Source: Sphingobium sp. TKS (GTDB lineage Bacteria > Pseudomonadota > Alphaproteobacteria > Sphingomonadales > Sphingomonadaceae). Taken from it: DNA of 64,000 nt. A program made the position numbers and the translations under genes. Under the pieces are notes generated by a model. It was not told the DNA's origin. It did no database searches and worked only from the letters and a program-made list of their open reading frames with translations. Shown one piece after another: positions 21,903 to 31,590 of the stretch (the stretch's first letter is position 1; every line of letters begins with the position of its first letter). Location of the stretch: assembly GCF_001563265.1 (NCBI RefSeq), contig NZ_CP005083.1, forward strand, positions 1,553,001 through 1,617,000, read 5' to 3'.

Positions 21903-21921
21903 GTTGCGGCACTTATGCAAC
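21903..21921. promoter_or_regulatory. Inverted repeat GTTGC-N9-GCAAC upstream of the RpfF-like gene
   Basis: GTTGC at 21903-21907 and GCAAC at 21917-21921 face each other about 40 bases upstream of the RpfF-like start. A second, perfect version lies 90 bases further on. Likely part of an operator for a dimeric regulator; the regulator is unknown. Confidence 0.35.
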
Positions 21922-22011
21922 CGCCGCGGTCGAGGTCGCTCCGGAATTAACCATTTTTATTAGCTACTGTTGCGTACATGTCGCCCAAAAGAGGGTTATC
22001 GAAGGGTAAAT

Positions 22012-22027
22012 GTTGCACTAATGCAAC
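22012..22027. promoter_or_regulatory. Perfect palindrome GTTGCA-N4-TGCAAC
   Basis: GTTGCACTAATGCAAC is a perfect 6+6 inverted repeat in the region between the RpfF-like gene (leftward) and the small 59-codon ORF (rightward). It shares the GTTGC/GCAAC arms with the repeat at 21903-21921. Confidence 0.4.
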
Positions 22028-22101
22028 AAATCGCTGTTTTGACTGCCGGTCGCAAATTCGGCGCAGGCCTTTGTTAACCTTTATTAATTAGGACGGGCGG
22101 C

Positions 22102-23480
<1,379 letters not shown>

Positions 23481-23532
23481 GGGGCGAAGACGGCGTTGGG
23501 GCGGGGCGTGCGGATCGTCCCTCGCTCCAGGC

Positions 23533-25146
23533 CTAATCCAGCACCGTAATCGCTATCGCATAATCCCCCGTTTCCGGATCATGCTCCAGCGGCGCGCGCA
23601 ACTGGCGGGACAGGCCGGTGAGAACCCGTCCATAGCGTTCCTCCAGCCGGGCGGTCATGTCCGGCGATCCGCGCAGGGCGGGCGAGAGAATGTGGAGCAC
23701 CGCCCGGCCGGTGCTGCCCGGTTCCAGTTGCACCGATATCCGCATCGCGGTGCGCGGGTTGGACAGCATGGCGAGTTCGACCAGTTCGGTCAGCAGGAAG
23801 GCGATCGGCACGGCGACGTCCTGGCTGATATGCAGATTGTCGCTGTCGATCTGAATGCCGAAGCGGCGCGCTTCGGCGGGGGCGGTGCTGCGCAGACTGG
23901 CCGACAATTCGCTGATGAGCGAGCGCACGCCGACGCCGCGATGCTCCTCCAGCTCCGCATAATGGTTGCGGTGGACGACGGACAGCGCATCGACCCGGCG
24001 CTGGATCGTCGCATAGGCCTCGATCGCTTCCGTATCATGGGCAGATCGCGCGTGGAGATTGATCAGGCTGGCGATGATCTGAAGGTTGTTCTTGACCCGG
24101 TGATGGACCTCGCGGGTCAACTTGCGCTGGGTTTCCAGACCCTCCGCCATTTCCGCCTCATGGGTCGCGACATCCTCGCTGATTTCGCGGAAGGTGTCGC
24201 CCAGCGCCACGATCTCCTGCGCGGGGGTGCGGATGCGGCGCATCGGTTCCAGCACCTCGCCGGGCTGATAGGCCGCCACCGATCGGCGCAGCAGCACCAG
24301 CGGCCGGATCAGCAGGCGGTTGACCACGAACCAGCCTATCGCCGCCGCCGCGAACCACATGACCAGCGGCAGGAACAGCGAGAGCATGCGCGCAACCGTG
24401 ACCGGGGGATCGCGCAGCGTCATGGTGAGGATGATGCCCGGCGAATCGAGCCGGGCCGAAAGCGTCGTGCTATGGCCGCTCGGCAAGCTGGCGGGGCGCG
24501 TGATGAGCAGGCTGTGGCGGCTATCGTGCAGGGTGATCTGCCGGTTCTGCAACGTGCCTGCCGGGTTGGTCATCGCCTCCAGATAGGCGCGCGAATAATA
24601 TGCGATCGCCACGACCGCGCCGTTGCTGCTTTGTGCGCGGCTGACGAGATAGGGCGCATTGGGAAGCAACTGGGCGGGGGCGCTGCTGAAGCGCAGCGAG
24701 GGCGGCAGGCCGGTGGGCTCCGGCAAGGAGGAGCCGCATAGCCGCCGGCCTGCGCGGTCGTAAATATAATAGCGCCCCCCGCCGCGATCGTGGGAGTTCA
24801 GGAACACCGAAAGGCGCGCACACATGCCCCGATCCGGCCCGGACGTGGCGAAACTGTTGGCCGTCAGCATCAGCGCCGTACGATCCGAGGCCAGATCCGC
24901 CGATAATTTACGCGCGCTCTGGGTGACGGCGACGCGCAGCAGGGCTTCCTTTTCCAGATCGGTCGTGCGGATCGCCTGGAGCGACGCCACCAGCGCGATG
25001 AGCCCAAGCGGCAGCAGCGCCAGCGTCAGGATGAGGAACATCTTGACGCCGGTCGAATGGGAAATGTTGTTCAATCTTTGCACGAAGGAGAGAAGGGCCG
25101 GAGGAGGCGTGGCTTCGATGGGCGGCGGTGCGGGGCTTGTGTCCAT
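23533..25146 (-). CDS. phyP: PhyP-type degenerate histidine kinase/phosphatase of the general stress response
   Basis: 537-residue membrane protein: TM about 36-58, extracytoplasmic sensor region to about 250, second TM about 255-278, HAMP-like linker, then a HisKA_2 dimerisation domain with intact H-box EVHHRVKNNLQIIASL (His 348/349). The ATP-binding domain is eroded: the N-box reads TELVELAM (around 453-460) where NELVTNA is expected, and no G1 or G2 glycine motifs are seen. In Sphingomonas sp. Fr1, PhyP, a kinase-like protein with a defective catalytic domain encoded beside nepR-phyR-ecfG, acts as a negative regulator and likely phosphatase of PhyR. Position and degeneracy match, so I call it PhyP; direct activity is inferred. 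Confidence 0.8.
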   Translation of the reverse strand: MDTSPAPPPIEATPPPALLSFVQRLNNISHSTGVKMFLILTLALLPLGLIALVASLQAIRTTDLEKEALLRVAVTQSARKLSADLASDRTALMLTANSFATSGPDRGMCARLSVFLNSHDRGGGRYYIYDRAGRRLCGSSLPEPTGLPPSLRFSSAPAQLLPNAPYLVSRAQSSNGAVVAIAYYSRAYLEAMTNPAGTLQNRQITLHDSRHSLLITRPASLPSGHSTTLSARLDSPGIILTMTLRDPPVTVARMLSLFLPLVMWFAAAAIGWFVVNRLLIRPLVLLRRSVAAYQPGEVLEPMRRIRTPAQEIVALGDTFREISEDVATHEAEMAEGLETQRKLTREVHHRVKNNLQIIASLINLHARSAHDTEAIEAYATIQRRVDALSVVHRNHYAELEEHRGVGVRSLISELSASLRSTAPAEARRFGIQIDSDNLHISQDVAVPIAFLLTELVELAMLSNPRTAMRISVQLEPGSTGRAVLHILSPALRGSPDMTARLEERYGRVLTGLSRQLRAPLEHDPETGDYAIAITVLD

Positions 25147-25262
25147 TATCTGACGCTGAACATCAAACGCCGGTTTTCCCAGGAAGGCAACATCCGCCCG
25201 CCGGATTTTTCCAGAAGCGCCATATCCCCTCCGGTTGTTCTGGTCCGGCTGATCAGGGAGAG

Positions 25263-25517
25263 TCAGTCCAGCTTGCTGAGAAGGTCGAGCATTTCGGCGG
25301 GAATATCCTCATCCACCGCCCGCTGGTAAACGGAACGCAGGGCGTTGGCGACCTGGCCGTCATCTTTCGCCGCGGATGCGCGTTTCTTGCGGGCGACGCC
25401 GCCCTTCACGCCAGAACCCGGAGTGCTGGTGCCGACATCTTTCTTGTCCCCTCCCGTCACATCCCGTTCCGTCGTTGAAGCAACCAAAACACGCCCCTCT
25501 GCAGCCATCAATATCAT
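25263..25517 (-). CDS. nepR: Anti-sigma factor NepR
   Basis: Small anti-sigma factor that holds EcfG until phosphorylated PhyR takes it away. The C-terminal half (LRSVYQRAVDEDIPAEMLDL and the final LLSKLD) is the NepR helix pair that contacts the sigma factor or its PhyR mimic; the N-terminal half is a variable, basic, disordered tail. Starts at 25517 or 25508 are both possible (84 or 81 residues). The gene is divergent from phyR and is preceded by an EcfG-type promoter, giving autoregulation. Confidence 0.92.
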   Translation of the reverse strand: MILMAAEGRVLVASTTERDVTGGDKKDVGTSTPGSGVKGGVARKKRASAAKDDGQVANALRSVYQRAVDEDIPAEMLDLLSKLD

Positions 25518-25620
25518 GCCAGCCTGCTCTTCTTGCGGCTTTCCCCTATGACGTCAATTCAACGTCTGGGAAATCAAATCACAAAATTCCAAAGATTTCG
25601 AAAAAACCGAACGGCAGTGA

Positions 25621-25645
25621 AACAAATCCCCCGGTTGTTGGTTCC
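25621..25645 (-). promoter_or_regulatory. EcfG-type promoter for nepR
   Basis: Read on the minus strand: GGAAC (25645-25641), 16 bases, then TGTT (25624-25621), one base off the alphaproteobacterial EcfG consensus GGAAC-N16/17-CGTT. It lies about 100 bases upstream of nepR. Confidence 0.65.
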
Positions 25646-25700
25646 CTTGGCGAAGCATTTTTTGCCCGCTGGGCAGGCCGGTGCAGGAATGGGGGAGCGA

Positions 25701-25720
25701 TTTCGGCAAGCCTGCCGAAA
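25701..25720. repeat. Inverted repeat in the phyR leader
   Basis: TTTCGGCA-AGCC-TGCCGAAA is a perfect 8-bp stem with a four-base loop, about 135 bases before the phyR start. Role unknown; no T-run follows. Confidence 0.5.
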
Positions 25721-25855
25721 GCCTTTCCGTTCTGAAAGGGGGAAGGGGGGCTTGCCACATCGGCATCGTCCATCCATCCTTCCGATCCGGCGAATGTTTC
25801 GACGCATATGTTAAGCCATGACAAGGCGCCCGATGGGCTGGGAGATTTTTTACAG

Positions 25856-26650
25856 ATGTCGCTTGGTCAGCAACTCCACCCCCACCTTCCTTTCCTGCGT
25901 CGTTATGCGCGCGCGCTGACGGGCAGTCAGGCGCATGGCGATGCCTATGTCCGTGCCACGCTCGAAGCCATTGTGGCGGCGCCGGACGAATTTCCCGCAA
26001 ATGTCGACCCGCGCCTTGGCCTCTATAAAACCTTCCATGCGATCTGGTCTTCCTCCCATCTGGAAGACGGGCCGGTGCTGACCGGCGTCGACGGGCAGGA
26101 AGCGATCGCGCAGGCGCGGCTGGCCCGCCTGACGCCGCTGCCGCGCCAGGCTCTGCTCCTCACGGCGCTGGAAGGGTTCACCGTCGACGATGTCGGCTAT
26201 CTCATCGGTCTGGAGAGCGATGACGTCGAGGCGCTGGTCAAGGAAGCGCTGAGCGAGATCGAGTCTCAGACCCTCGCCAAGGTGCTGATTATCGAGGATG
26301 AGCCGATCATCGCGATGGACATTGAAACCATCGTCCGCGACCTGGGCCATGAAGTGACCGCGATCGCCGTCACCCGCGAAGATGCGGTGCGCGAAGCCTT
26401 GGCGGAACGGCCGGGCCTCGTGCTGGCGGACATTCAGCTTGCCGACGATTCGAGCGGGATCGACGCGGTGAAGGATATCCTTGCCGAATTTTCCGTGCCG
26501 GTGATCTTCATCACCGCATTCCCGGAGCGTTTGCTGACAGGCGAGCGTCCGGAGCCGACCTTCCTCATCACCAAGCCTTTCCAGCGGTCCACCGTCAAGG
26601 CGGCGATTTCCCAGGCGCTGTTCTTCGACGAAGCCACGGCTCCGGCCTGA
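25856..26650 (+). CDS. phyR: PhyR, sigma-factor-mimic response regulator of the general stress response
   Basis: Anti-anti-sigma factor: on phosphorylation its sigma-like N-terminal domain binds NepR and frees EcfG. Residues 1-140 are the sigma-like domain (starts MSLGQQLHPHLPFLRRYAR); 142-264 are the receiver domain with acidic pocket IIEDEP, phospho-acceptor D192 (LADIQLADD) and K240 (LITKPF). FITAFPERLL is the unusual motif of this receiver family (FATGUY). The start at ATG 25856 matches the N-terminus of PhyR proteins; an ATG at 25808 in frame is less likely. Confidence 0.95.
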   Translation: MSLGQQLHPHLPFLRRYARALTGSQAHGDAYVRATLEAIVAAPDEFPANVDPRLGLYKTFHAIWSSSHLEDGPVLTGVDGQEAIAQARLARLTPLPRQALLLTALEGFTVDDVGYLIGLESDDVEALVKEALSEIESQTLAKVLIIEDEPIIAMDIETIVRDLGHEVTAIAVTREDAVREALAERPGLVLADIQLADDSSGIDAVKDILAEFSVPVIFITAFPERLLTGERPEPTFLITKPFQRSTVKAAISQALFFDEATAPA

Positions 26651-26690
26651 TCGTTGCTGTCAGCTTTCTAAAATTAGGCCGGAAAAAGCG

Positions 26691-26715
26691 GGAACCCCGA
26701 TCCGCGACTCGCGTT
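26691..26715 (+). promoter_or_regulatory. Perfect EcfG-type promoter
   Basis: GGAAC (26691-26695), 16 bases, CGTT (26712-26715): exact match to the EcfG consensus. It lies 30 bases before the 44-residue membrane protein and upstream of ecfG, so the sigma factor probably drives its own operon. Confidence 0.8.
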
Positions 26716-26744
26716 ATTGATGCGTAACGATCGGGAGAAGCTTG

Positions 26745-26879
26745 ATGGCTGAACAGGAACAGCACATTGCGACCGAAGATGCCAGAGCGGGCTCTACGCG
26801 GCATAATGTGCGTTACGTCCTGGGCATTTCGCTGACACTCGCGATCATCGTGATGATTGTGATATTATGGGGCTATTGA
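26745..26879 (+). CDS. Small single-TM protein, 44 residues, in the stress locus
   Basis: ATG 26745 has GGGAGAAG at 26733-26740, an excellent ribosome site. The product has a polar N-terminus (MAEQEQHIATEDARAG) and one hydrophobic C-terminal helix of about 20 residues ending WGY. It lies between phyR and ecfG directly behind the perfect EcfG promoter, so it is predicted to be stress-induced. No known domain; it could be a small membrane modulator or simply a co-expressed stress protein. Confidence 0.75.
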   Translation: MAEQEQHIATEDARAGSTRHNVRYVLGISLTLAIIVMIVILWGY

Positions 26880-26992
26880 ATGCTGCGGCAATTGGTCCTT
26901 GAGAAGAAAAAAATTGGGATGCGGACGCACATATGGCTTTGACGACTTCCGTTCATGCAGCGAGGGCGACGGCCGGTGAGGGGGTTGTTTCC

Positions 26993-27649
26993 ATGAGCGA
27001 GGGCATAAGCCAGGATGTGGAGCGCGAAACCCTGTCGGACGCGGATTTCAAGCGCGAGCTGGCAGCCGTGATCCCGCATTTGCGCGCTTTTGGCCGGTCG
27101 CTGTCGGGCAATCGCGATGTGGCGGACGATCTGGTGCAGGAAACGCTGCTGAAGGCCTGGGCCGCGCGCAGCCGCTTCCAGGCGGGCACCAACATGCGCG
27201 CCTGGACCTTCATCATCCTGCGCAATCACTATCTTTCCCAGATGCGCCGCTCCCGTTTCCGGGGCGACTGGGACGATCTGGCCGCCGACCGCCTGCTTGC
27301 CGCGCCTGCCGGGCAGGACAAGCATGTCGAATTGTCGGACATGCAGCGCGCTTTGCTGCAATTGCCGCAGCCGCAGCGCGAGGCGCTGATCCTGGTCGGC
27401 GCGGGCGGCTTTGCCTATGAGGAGGCGGCCGAGATTTGCGGCGTCGCCGTCGGCACCATCAAGAGCCGGGTCGCGCGCGGCCGCGCTGCGCTGGAACAGA
27501 TATTGGAAAATGGCGAACTGCCTTCGCGCCGCAGCCATGAAACCAGCGACACGTCGGTGCTGGACGAGATCATGGACGATGTCGACCGGTTGAGCCGTGG
27601 CCGCGAAGCCAGGGAAGTGAGCGAAGATACCGACTCCGACCTGGAATGA
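26993..27649 (+). CDS. ecfG: General stress response sigma factor EcfG
   Basis: ECF-type RNA polymerase sigma factor, released from NepR by PhyR. Region 2 is seen as DDLVQETLLKAWAARSRFQ and TFIILRNHY, and region 4 as LPQPQREALILVGAGGFAYE followed by GTIKSRVARGR. The C-terminal 35 residues are an acidic tail (EVSEDTDSDLE). I prefer ATG 26993 (MSEGISQDVE), which has GGTGAGGGGG upstream, over an in-frame ATG at 26933 without a ribosome site; this gives 218 residues. Transcription probably comes from the promoter at 26691-26715. Confidence 0.94.
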   Translation: MSEGISQDVERETLSDADFKRELAAVIPHLRAFGRSLSGNRDVADDLVQETLLKAWAARSRFQAGTNMRAWTFIILRNHYLSQMRRSRFRGDWDDLAADRLLAAPAGQDKHVELSDMQRALLQLPQPQREALILVGAGGFAYEEAAEICGVAVGTIKSRVARGRAALEQILENGELPSRRSHETSDTSVLDEIMDDVDRLSRGREAREVSEDTDSDLE

Positions 27650-27697
27650 TCTGTGTTACACTCTCCACCTCTGGATGTGAGGATCGGGAGAAGGAGA

Positions 27698-27949
27698 ATG
27701 GACGAGGGGCGTAAGGATGAATCCTACGAACCGGCTTCCGTACCGGGCCGGTCGCGCGGCAGCTTGATCATCTTCCTTTTGGTGGCCATCGCCCTGATCC
27801 TGGCGATCGGCTTTTTCTACATGACCAAGGAACGGGATGATCGCCGGGCCGATACTCTGACGGAAGCGGCCGGGTCTGTCGACAGCGCGGCCCATGTGGT
27901 GGGCGATGCGGCGAAGAATGCGGCGGATACGCTTCGAAATCATGATTGA
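27698..27949 (+). CDS. Small single-TM protein downstream of ecfG
   Basis: 83 residues from ATG 27698, with GGGAGAAGGAGA directly upstream; the frame extends to 27653 but without a ribosome site. Layout: polar N-terminus, one TM helix (about 22-42), then an alanine-rich amphipathic tail (SVDSAAHVVGDAAKNAADTL) resembling tails of stress-related envelope proteins. Function unknown. It sits 48 bases after ecfG and is probably in the same transcript. Confidence 0.75.
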   Translation: MDEGRKDESYEPASVPGRSRGSLIIFLLVAIALILAIGFFYMTKERDDRRADTLTEAAGSVDSAAHVVGDAAKNAADTLRNHD

Positions 27950-28057
27950 AGCGTCCTTGCATGCCCATGCCCGCCGACACCATTTTGCGGCATTGATAAG
28001 ACATAGGCTCCCGTTCAGAAAATCTTTGTGATTGTCGTGCATTGTCCCCGGCGGTGT

Positions 28058-28090
28058 CGGATCGCCTTACAGCACCTGTAAGGCGATCCG
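28058..28090. repeat. Perfect 15-bp stem hairpin before the sugar transferase gene
   Basis: CGGATCGCCTTACAG (28058-28072) and CTGTAAGGCGATCCG (28076-28090) are perfectly complementary with a three-base loop CAC. It lies 43 bases before the predicted start of the sugar transferase. No T-run follows, so it is more likely a 5'-leader structure or a large operator than a terminator. Confidence 0.65.
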
Positions 28091-28132
28091 GCGATGGCCT
28101 GCCCGCCGGGCGCAGCGGGAAACGCGCGACGA

Positions 28133-29521
28133 ATGATAAGATTGTTCAAACATTATGTGCCGCATGCGGTGTTGCTGCTCGGTCTGCTGGACTTCCTGCT
28201 GCTGATCGGCGCGGCGGAAGGCGGCTGGATTTTGCGCGCGCATCAGATCGGCATGAATGTCGATCATGTAACCACGCGCATCGGGCCGCTCGTCAGCTTC
28301 GGCATCGCGATCCAGACGGCGATGATCGCCGTCGGCGTCTATGGCCCGGAGGCGCTGCAATCGATCCGTTATGCACTGGCGCGGTTGCTGGTCGCGATTT
28401 CGCTGGGCGTGCTGTTCCTGTCGGTCATGCATTTCCTGCTTCCGGACATCACGCTCTGGCGATCCAATTCGCTCTACGCCATGGGGCTGGCCATCGCTAT
28501 GCTGCTGGCGATCCGCATCCTTCTGGGGTCGATGCTGGGCGGCGAGGCGTTCAAGCGGCGGCTGGTCGTGCTGGGCGCGGGCAATCGTGCCGCCCGCATC
28601 AGGGAGATTGAACAGCGCAAGGGCTCGGGCTTTCTCATCGTCGGCTATATCGCGATGAACGACGGCTCGCAGGTCATCCCCGAAGCGATCAACCGCGGCG
28701 CCATTTACAATCTCGCTGATTTCGTGGTCCGCCTGGCCGCGAGCGAGGTCGTGCTGGCGCTGGAGGAGCGGCGCAACGCGCTGCCGCTGGGCGACCTGTT
28801 GCGCATCAAGACCACCGGCGTCCATGTGAACGAGATATCGACCTTTCTGGAACGCGAAACCGGCCGCGTCGACCTGGATAGCGTGAATCCGAGCTGGCTG
28901 ATCTTCTCCGACGGCTTTTCCGCCGGCCGCCGGATTTCCAGCATCGCCAAGCGGCTGTTCGACATCATCGCCAGTTCCATCCTGCTGCTGCTGACCGGCC
29001 CCATCATCCTGCTGGCGGCGATCCTGGTGAAGCTCGACAGCAAAGGCTCCGCTTTCTACCGCCAGCAGCGCGTCGGCCTGTTCGGCGAGGAATTCTGGAT
29101 CGTGAAGCTGCGTACCATGCGGCAGGATGCGGAATCGTCCGGCCAGGCGGTATGGGCGGAAAAGGACGATCCGCGCATCACGCGCCTCGGCTACTGGCTG
29201 CGCAAGCTGCGCATCGACGAACTGCCCCAGACCTGGACGGTGCTGAAGGGCGAGATGAGCTTTGTCGGCCCGCGTCCCGAACGCCGCCAGTTCGTCGAGG
29301 ATCTGGAACAGCATCTGCGCTATTATGCCGAGCGGCATATGGTGAAGCCCGGCATCACCGGCTGGGCGCAGATCAACTATCCCTATGGCGCGTCGATAGA
29401 GGATGCCCGGCACAAGCTGGAATATGACCTTTATTACGCCAAGAATTACACGCCCTTCCTGGACCTGCTGATCCTGATCCAGACCCTGCGCGTCATCCTC
29501 TGGCCAGAGGGCGCGCGATGA
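28133..29521 (+). CDS. Sugar transferase, PEP-CTERM/XrtA-associated (EpsB/WcaJ type)
   Basis: Undecaprenyl-phosphate glycosylphosphotransferase, expected to start exopolysaccharide repeat synthesis at the inner membrane. Four N-terminal TM helices (to about residue 135), a Rossmann-like region (RRLVVLGAGNRAARIRE), a fifth TM (about 280-300), then the catalytic domain with FYRQQRVGLFGEEFWIVKLR, RKLRIDELPQ and SFVGPRPER. The neighbouring prsK and prsR place it in the group seen with PEP-CTERM/exosortase systems. No exosortase or other polysaccharide gene is in the window. Start chosen at ATG 28133 (MIRLFKHYVPH), 462 residues; the ribosome site is weak. Confidence 0.9.
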   Translation: MIRLFKHYVPHAVLLLGLLDFLLLIGAAEGGWILRAHQIGMNVDHVTTRIGPLVSFGIAIQTAMIAVGVYGPEALQSIRYALARLLVAISLGVLFLSVMHFLLPDITLWRSNSLYAMGLAIAMLLAIRILLGSMLGGEAFKRRLVVLGAGNRAARIREIEQRKGSGFLIVGYIAMNDGSQVIPEAINRGAIYNLADFVVRLAASEVVLALEERRNALPLGDLLRIKTTGVHVNEISTFLERETGRVDLDSVNPSWLIFSDGFSAGRRISSIAKRLFDIIASSILLLLTGPIILLAAILVKLDSKGSAFYRQQRVGLFGEEFWIVKLRTMRQDAESSGQAVWAEKDDPRITRLGYWLRKLRIDELPQTWTVLKGEMSFVGPRPERRQFVEDLEQHLRYYAERHMVKPGITGWAQINYPYGASIEDARHKLEYDLYYAKNYTPFLDLLILIQTLRVILWPEGAR

Positions 29522-31590
29522 GCATGCTGCTGCAATTCGTCGGGGATTGGGGCCATGCCCTGGCCGCCGTGCTGTTCGCGGCGCTGGGCATCTTCATCCT
29601 GCGCCGCCGGGAAGAGGCGGCCGAACAGCGGCTGCTGGCCGCCGCGCTGCTGCTCACTTCCTGCTGGTCGCTCTACGTCTCCTTCGGCGGGGTGGAAAAG
29701 CCGCTGACCGGCATTGGCGAGAACATCCGCAACGCCGCCTGGCTGCTGTTGCTGTTCGCCATGCTGCGGCGGAATGGGGCAACCCGCGGAGGATCGCTGG
29801 TGGCGATCGGATCGGTTTACGCCGCCGTGGCGGGAATCATCCTGCTCCAGACCTTCACCGACCTCATCTGGCGGCAATTGCCTTCGTCCAGCGACCTGCA
29901 TCGCGCACTCACCCATGTTTCGCTGGTGCTGCACATGATGACCGCGATCGGCAGCCTGATGCTGGTCCATCATCTCTACATCAGTTGGCCGACGCGGGAA
30001 CGGGGGCGGGTGGCGCTGCTGCTGGGCGCGTTGGCGGCGATGTGGACCTATGATCTCAACCTCTATGCCATCGCCACCTTCGCCATGCACCGCGCCAACG
30101 AGCTTTACGCGCTGCGCGGGCCGATGATGGCGCTGCTCGCGCCAGTAATCGCGGCGGGGATGCGCAACGACATGGCGGGGCGGCTGCAATTGTCGCGCGC
30201 GCTGACCTTGCAGTCGCTCTCGCTGGCGGCGATCGCGCTGTATGTCGTGGTGCTGGCGGCAGCGGCGGTGCTGGTGGAACTGGTCGCCGGCCCCTATGCG
30301 CGGGTCGTCGAAATCGGCTGCGTCTTCTTCATGGCGGTCAGCGCCTTGGTGCTGCTCCCCTCCCGCCGGATACGCGCCTTCTGGAAGGTGCAGGTGGCCA
30401 AGCATTTCTTCCAGCACCGCTATGATTATCGCACTGAATGGATGCGCTTCGGTGACACGATAGGGCGTCCGGGCGACAATGCCCTGCCTTTGGGAGAGCG
30501 GGTGGCGAAGGCGGTGGCCGACATCACCGATTCCCCCGCCGCCGTGCTGATGCTGCGGGCGGAGGATGGCGCGCTGGCGTTCGAGACGCAGTGGAATTGG
30601 CCCGGCGAGATGCCCGATGGGGCAGTGGTGCCCGCACCGCTCGCCGCACTGATCGAACAGAGCGGCTGGATCATCGACATCGATCGCCCGCCAAGCGGCG
30701 CGGGAGAAATCAGCGCGCCCGGCTGGATGAGCCTCGATCGCCGCGCCTGGGCGCTGGTGCCGCTCATTCATTTCGGTCGGCTGATCGGTGCCATCCTGCT
30801 CGCCCGGCCGCCGATCGACCGGCGGCTCGACTGGGAGGATTTCGACATGCTGCGCGCCGCCGGACGGCAGGCCGCCAGCTATCTGAGCGAGGCGCAGGGG
30901 CAGCAGGCGCTGGACGATGCCCAGCGTTTCGAGGAGTTCAACCGCCGCTTCGCCTTCATCATCCATGACGTGAAAAATCTGGTGAGCCAGCTTTCGCTGC
31001 TCGCCCGCAATGCGGAGCGGCATGCCGACAATCCGGACTTCCGCGCTGACATGGTGCTGACGCTGCAAGAGTCGGTGGGCAAGATGAACGACATGCTTGC
31101 CCGCCTGTCGCAACATAACAAGGGCCGGGCGGAAGAACCGCGTCCCATGGCGCTGCTCGAGGTGGCGCAGCAGGTGGCGCGCACCCGTTCGCGCCAGCAT
31201 GAGATACGCGTCACGGGCGATGCGCCGCAGGTGCTGGCCGATCCGGCGCGGGTCGAGCAGATCGTGATTCATCTGCTCCAGAACGCAATCGACGCCAGCA
31301 GGCCCGATAGTCCTGTGGAATTGCGTCTGTCGGTTGAGGCCGAAAATGCAGCGTTAGACGTCGTGGACCAGGGCCGGGGCATGACTGCGGAATTCATCCG
31401 CCGCGAGCTGTTCAAGCCCTTTTCGTCCAGCAAGACGGGTGGTTTCGGTATCGGCGCGTTCGAGGCGCGGGCGCTGGCCCAGGCCATGGGTGGCCGGATC
31501 GACGTGGAAAGCAAGCCGGGGGTGGGGAGCCGTTTCACGCTGCGCCTGCCGCTGGCCTCGGGGGAAGAATTTAGGGGGAAGGCCGCCTGA
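29518..31590 (+). CDS. prsK: XrtA/PEP-CTERM system histidine kinase PrsK
   Basis: 690-residue membrane sensor kinase. About eight TM helices occupy residues 1-285, followed by a GAF-like region (about 310-460) and the kinase core with H-box FIIHDVKNLVSQLSLLARN, N-box LLQNAIDAS, G1 VVDQGRGM and G2 KTGGFGIGAF. It is the type paired with PrsR, a sigma-54 activator controlling PEP-CTERM proteins and exopolysaccharide genes. It overlaps the sugar transferase gene by four bases and prsR by one. Confidence 0.92.
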   Translation: MSMLLQFVGDWGHALAAVLFAALGIFILRRREEAAEQRLLAAALLLTSCWSLYVSFGGVEKPLTGIGENIRNAAWLLLLFAMLRRNGATRGGSLVAIGSVYAAVAGIILLQTFTDLIWRQLPSSSDLHRALTHVSLVLHMMTAIGSLMLVHHLYISWPTRERGRVALLLGALAAMWTYDLNLYAIATFAMHRANELYALRGPMMALLAPVIAAGMRNDMAGRLQLSRALTLQSLSLAAIALYVVVLAAAAVLVELVAGPYARVVEIGCVFFMAVSALVLLPSRRIRAFWKVQVAKHFFQHRYDYRTEWMRFGDTIGRPGDNALPLGERVAKAVADITDSPAAVLMLRAEDGALAFETQWNWPGEMPDGAVVPAPLAALIEQSGWIIDIDRPPSGAGEISAPGWMSLDRRAWALVPLIHFGRLIGAILLARPPIDRRLDWEDFDMLRAAGRQAASYLSEAQGQQALDDAQRFEEFNRRFAFIIHDVKNLVSQLSLLARNAERHADNPDFRADMVLTLQESVGKMNDMLARLSQHNKGRAEEPRPMALLEVAQQVARTRSRQHEIRVTGDAPQVLADPARVEQIVIHLLQNAIDASRPDSPVELRLSVEAENAALDVVDQGRGMTAEFIRRELFKPFSSSKTGGFGIGAFEARALAQAMGGRIDVESKPGVGSRFTLRLPLASGEEFRGKAA

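Larger units (their letters stand above)
25518..25855. other. Intergenic regulatory region between nepR and phyR
   Basis: 338 bases without a convincing gene. It holds a leftward EcfG-type promoter (25621-25645), a perfect 8-bp inverted repeat (25701-25720) and a second short hairpin (CCTTTC/GAAAGG, 25722-25739) in the phyR leader. In-frame codons open from 25808 upstream of the chosen phyR start do not look like PhyR. Confidence 0.6.

Noticed and set aside
22074..22087. TTAA-N6-TTAA near the small ORF upstream of tgt, considered as a CtrA site
   Set aside because: The spacing is six, not seven, and there is no other support.
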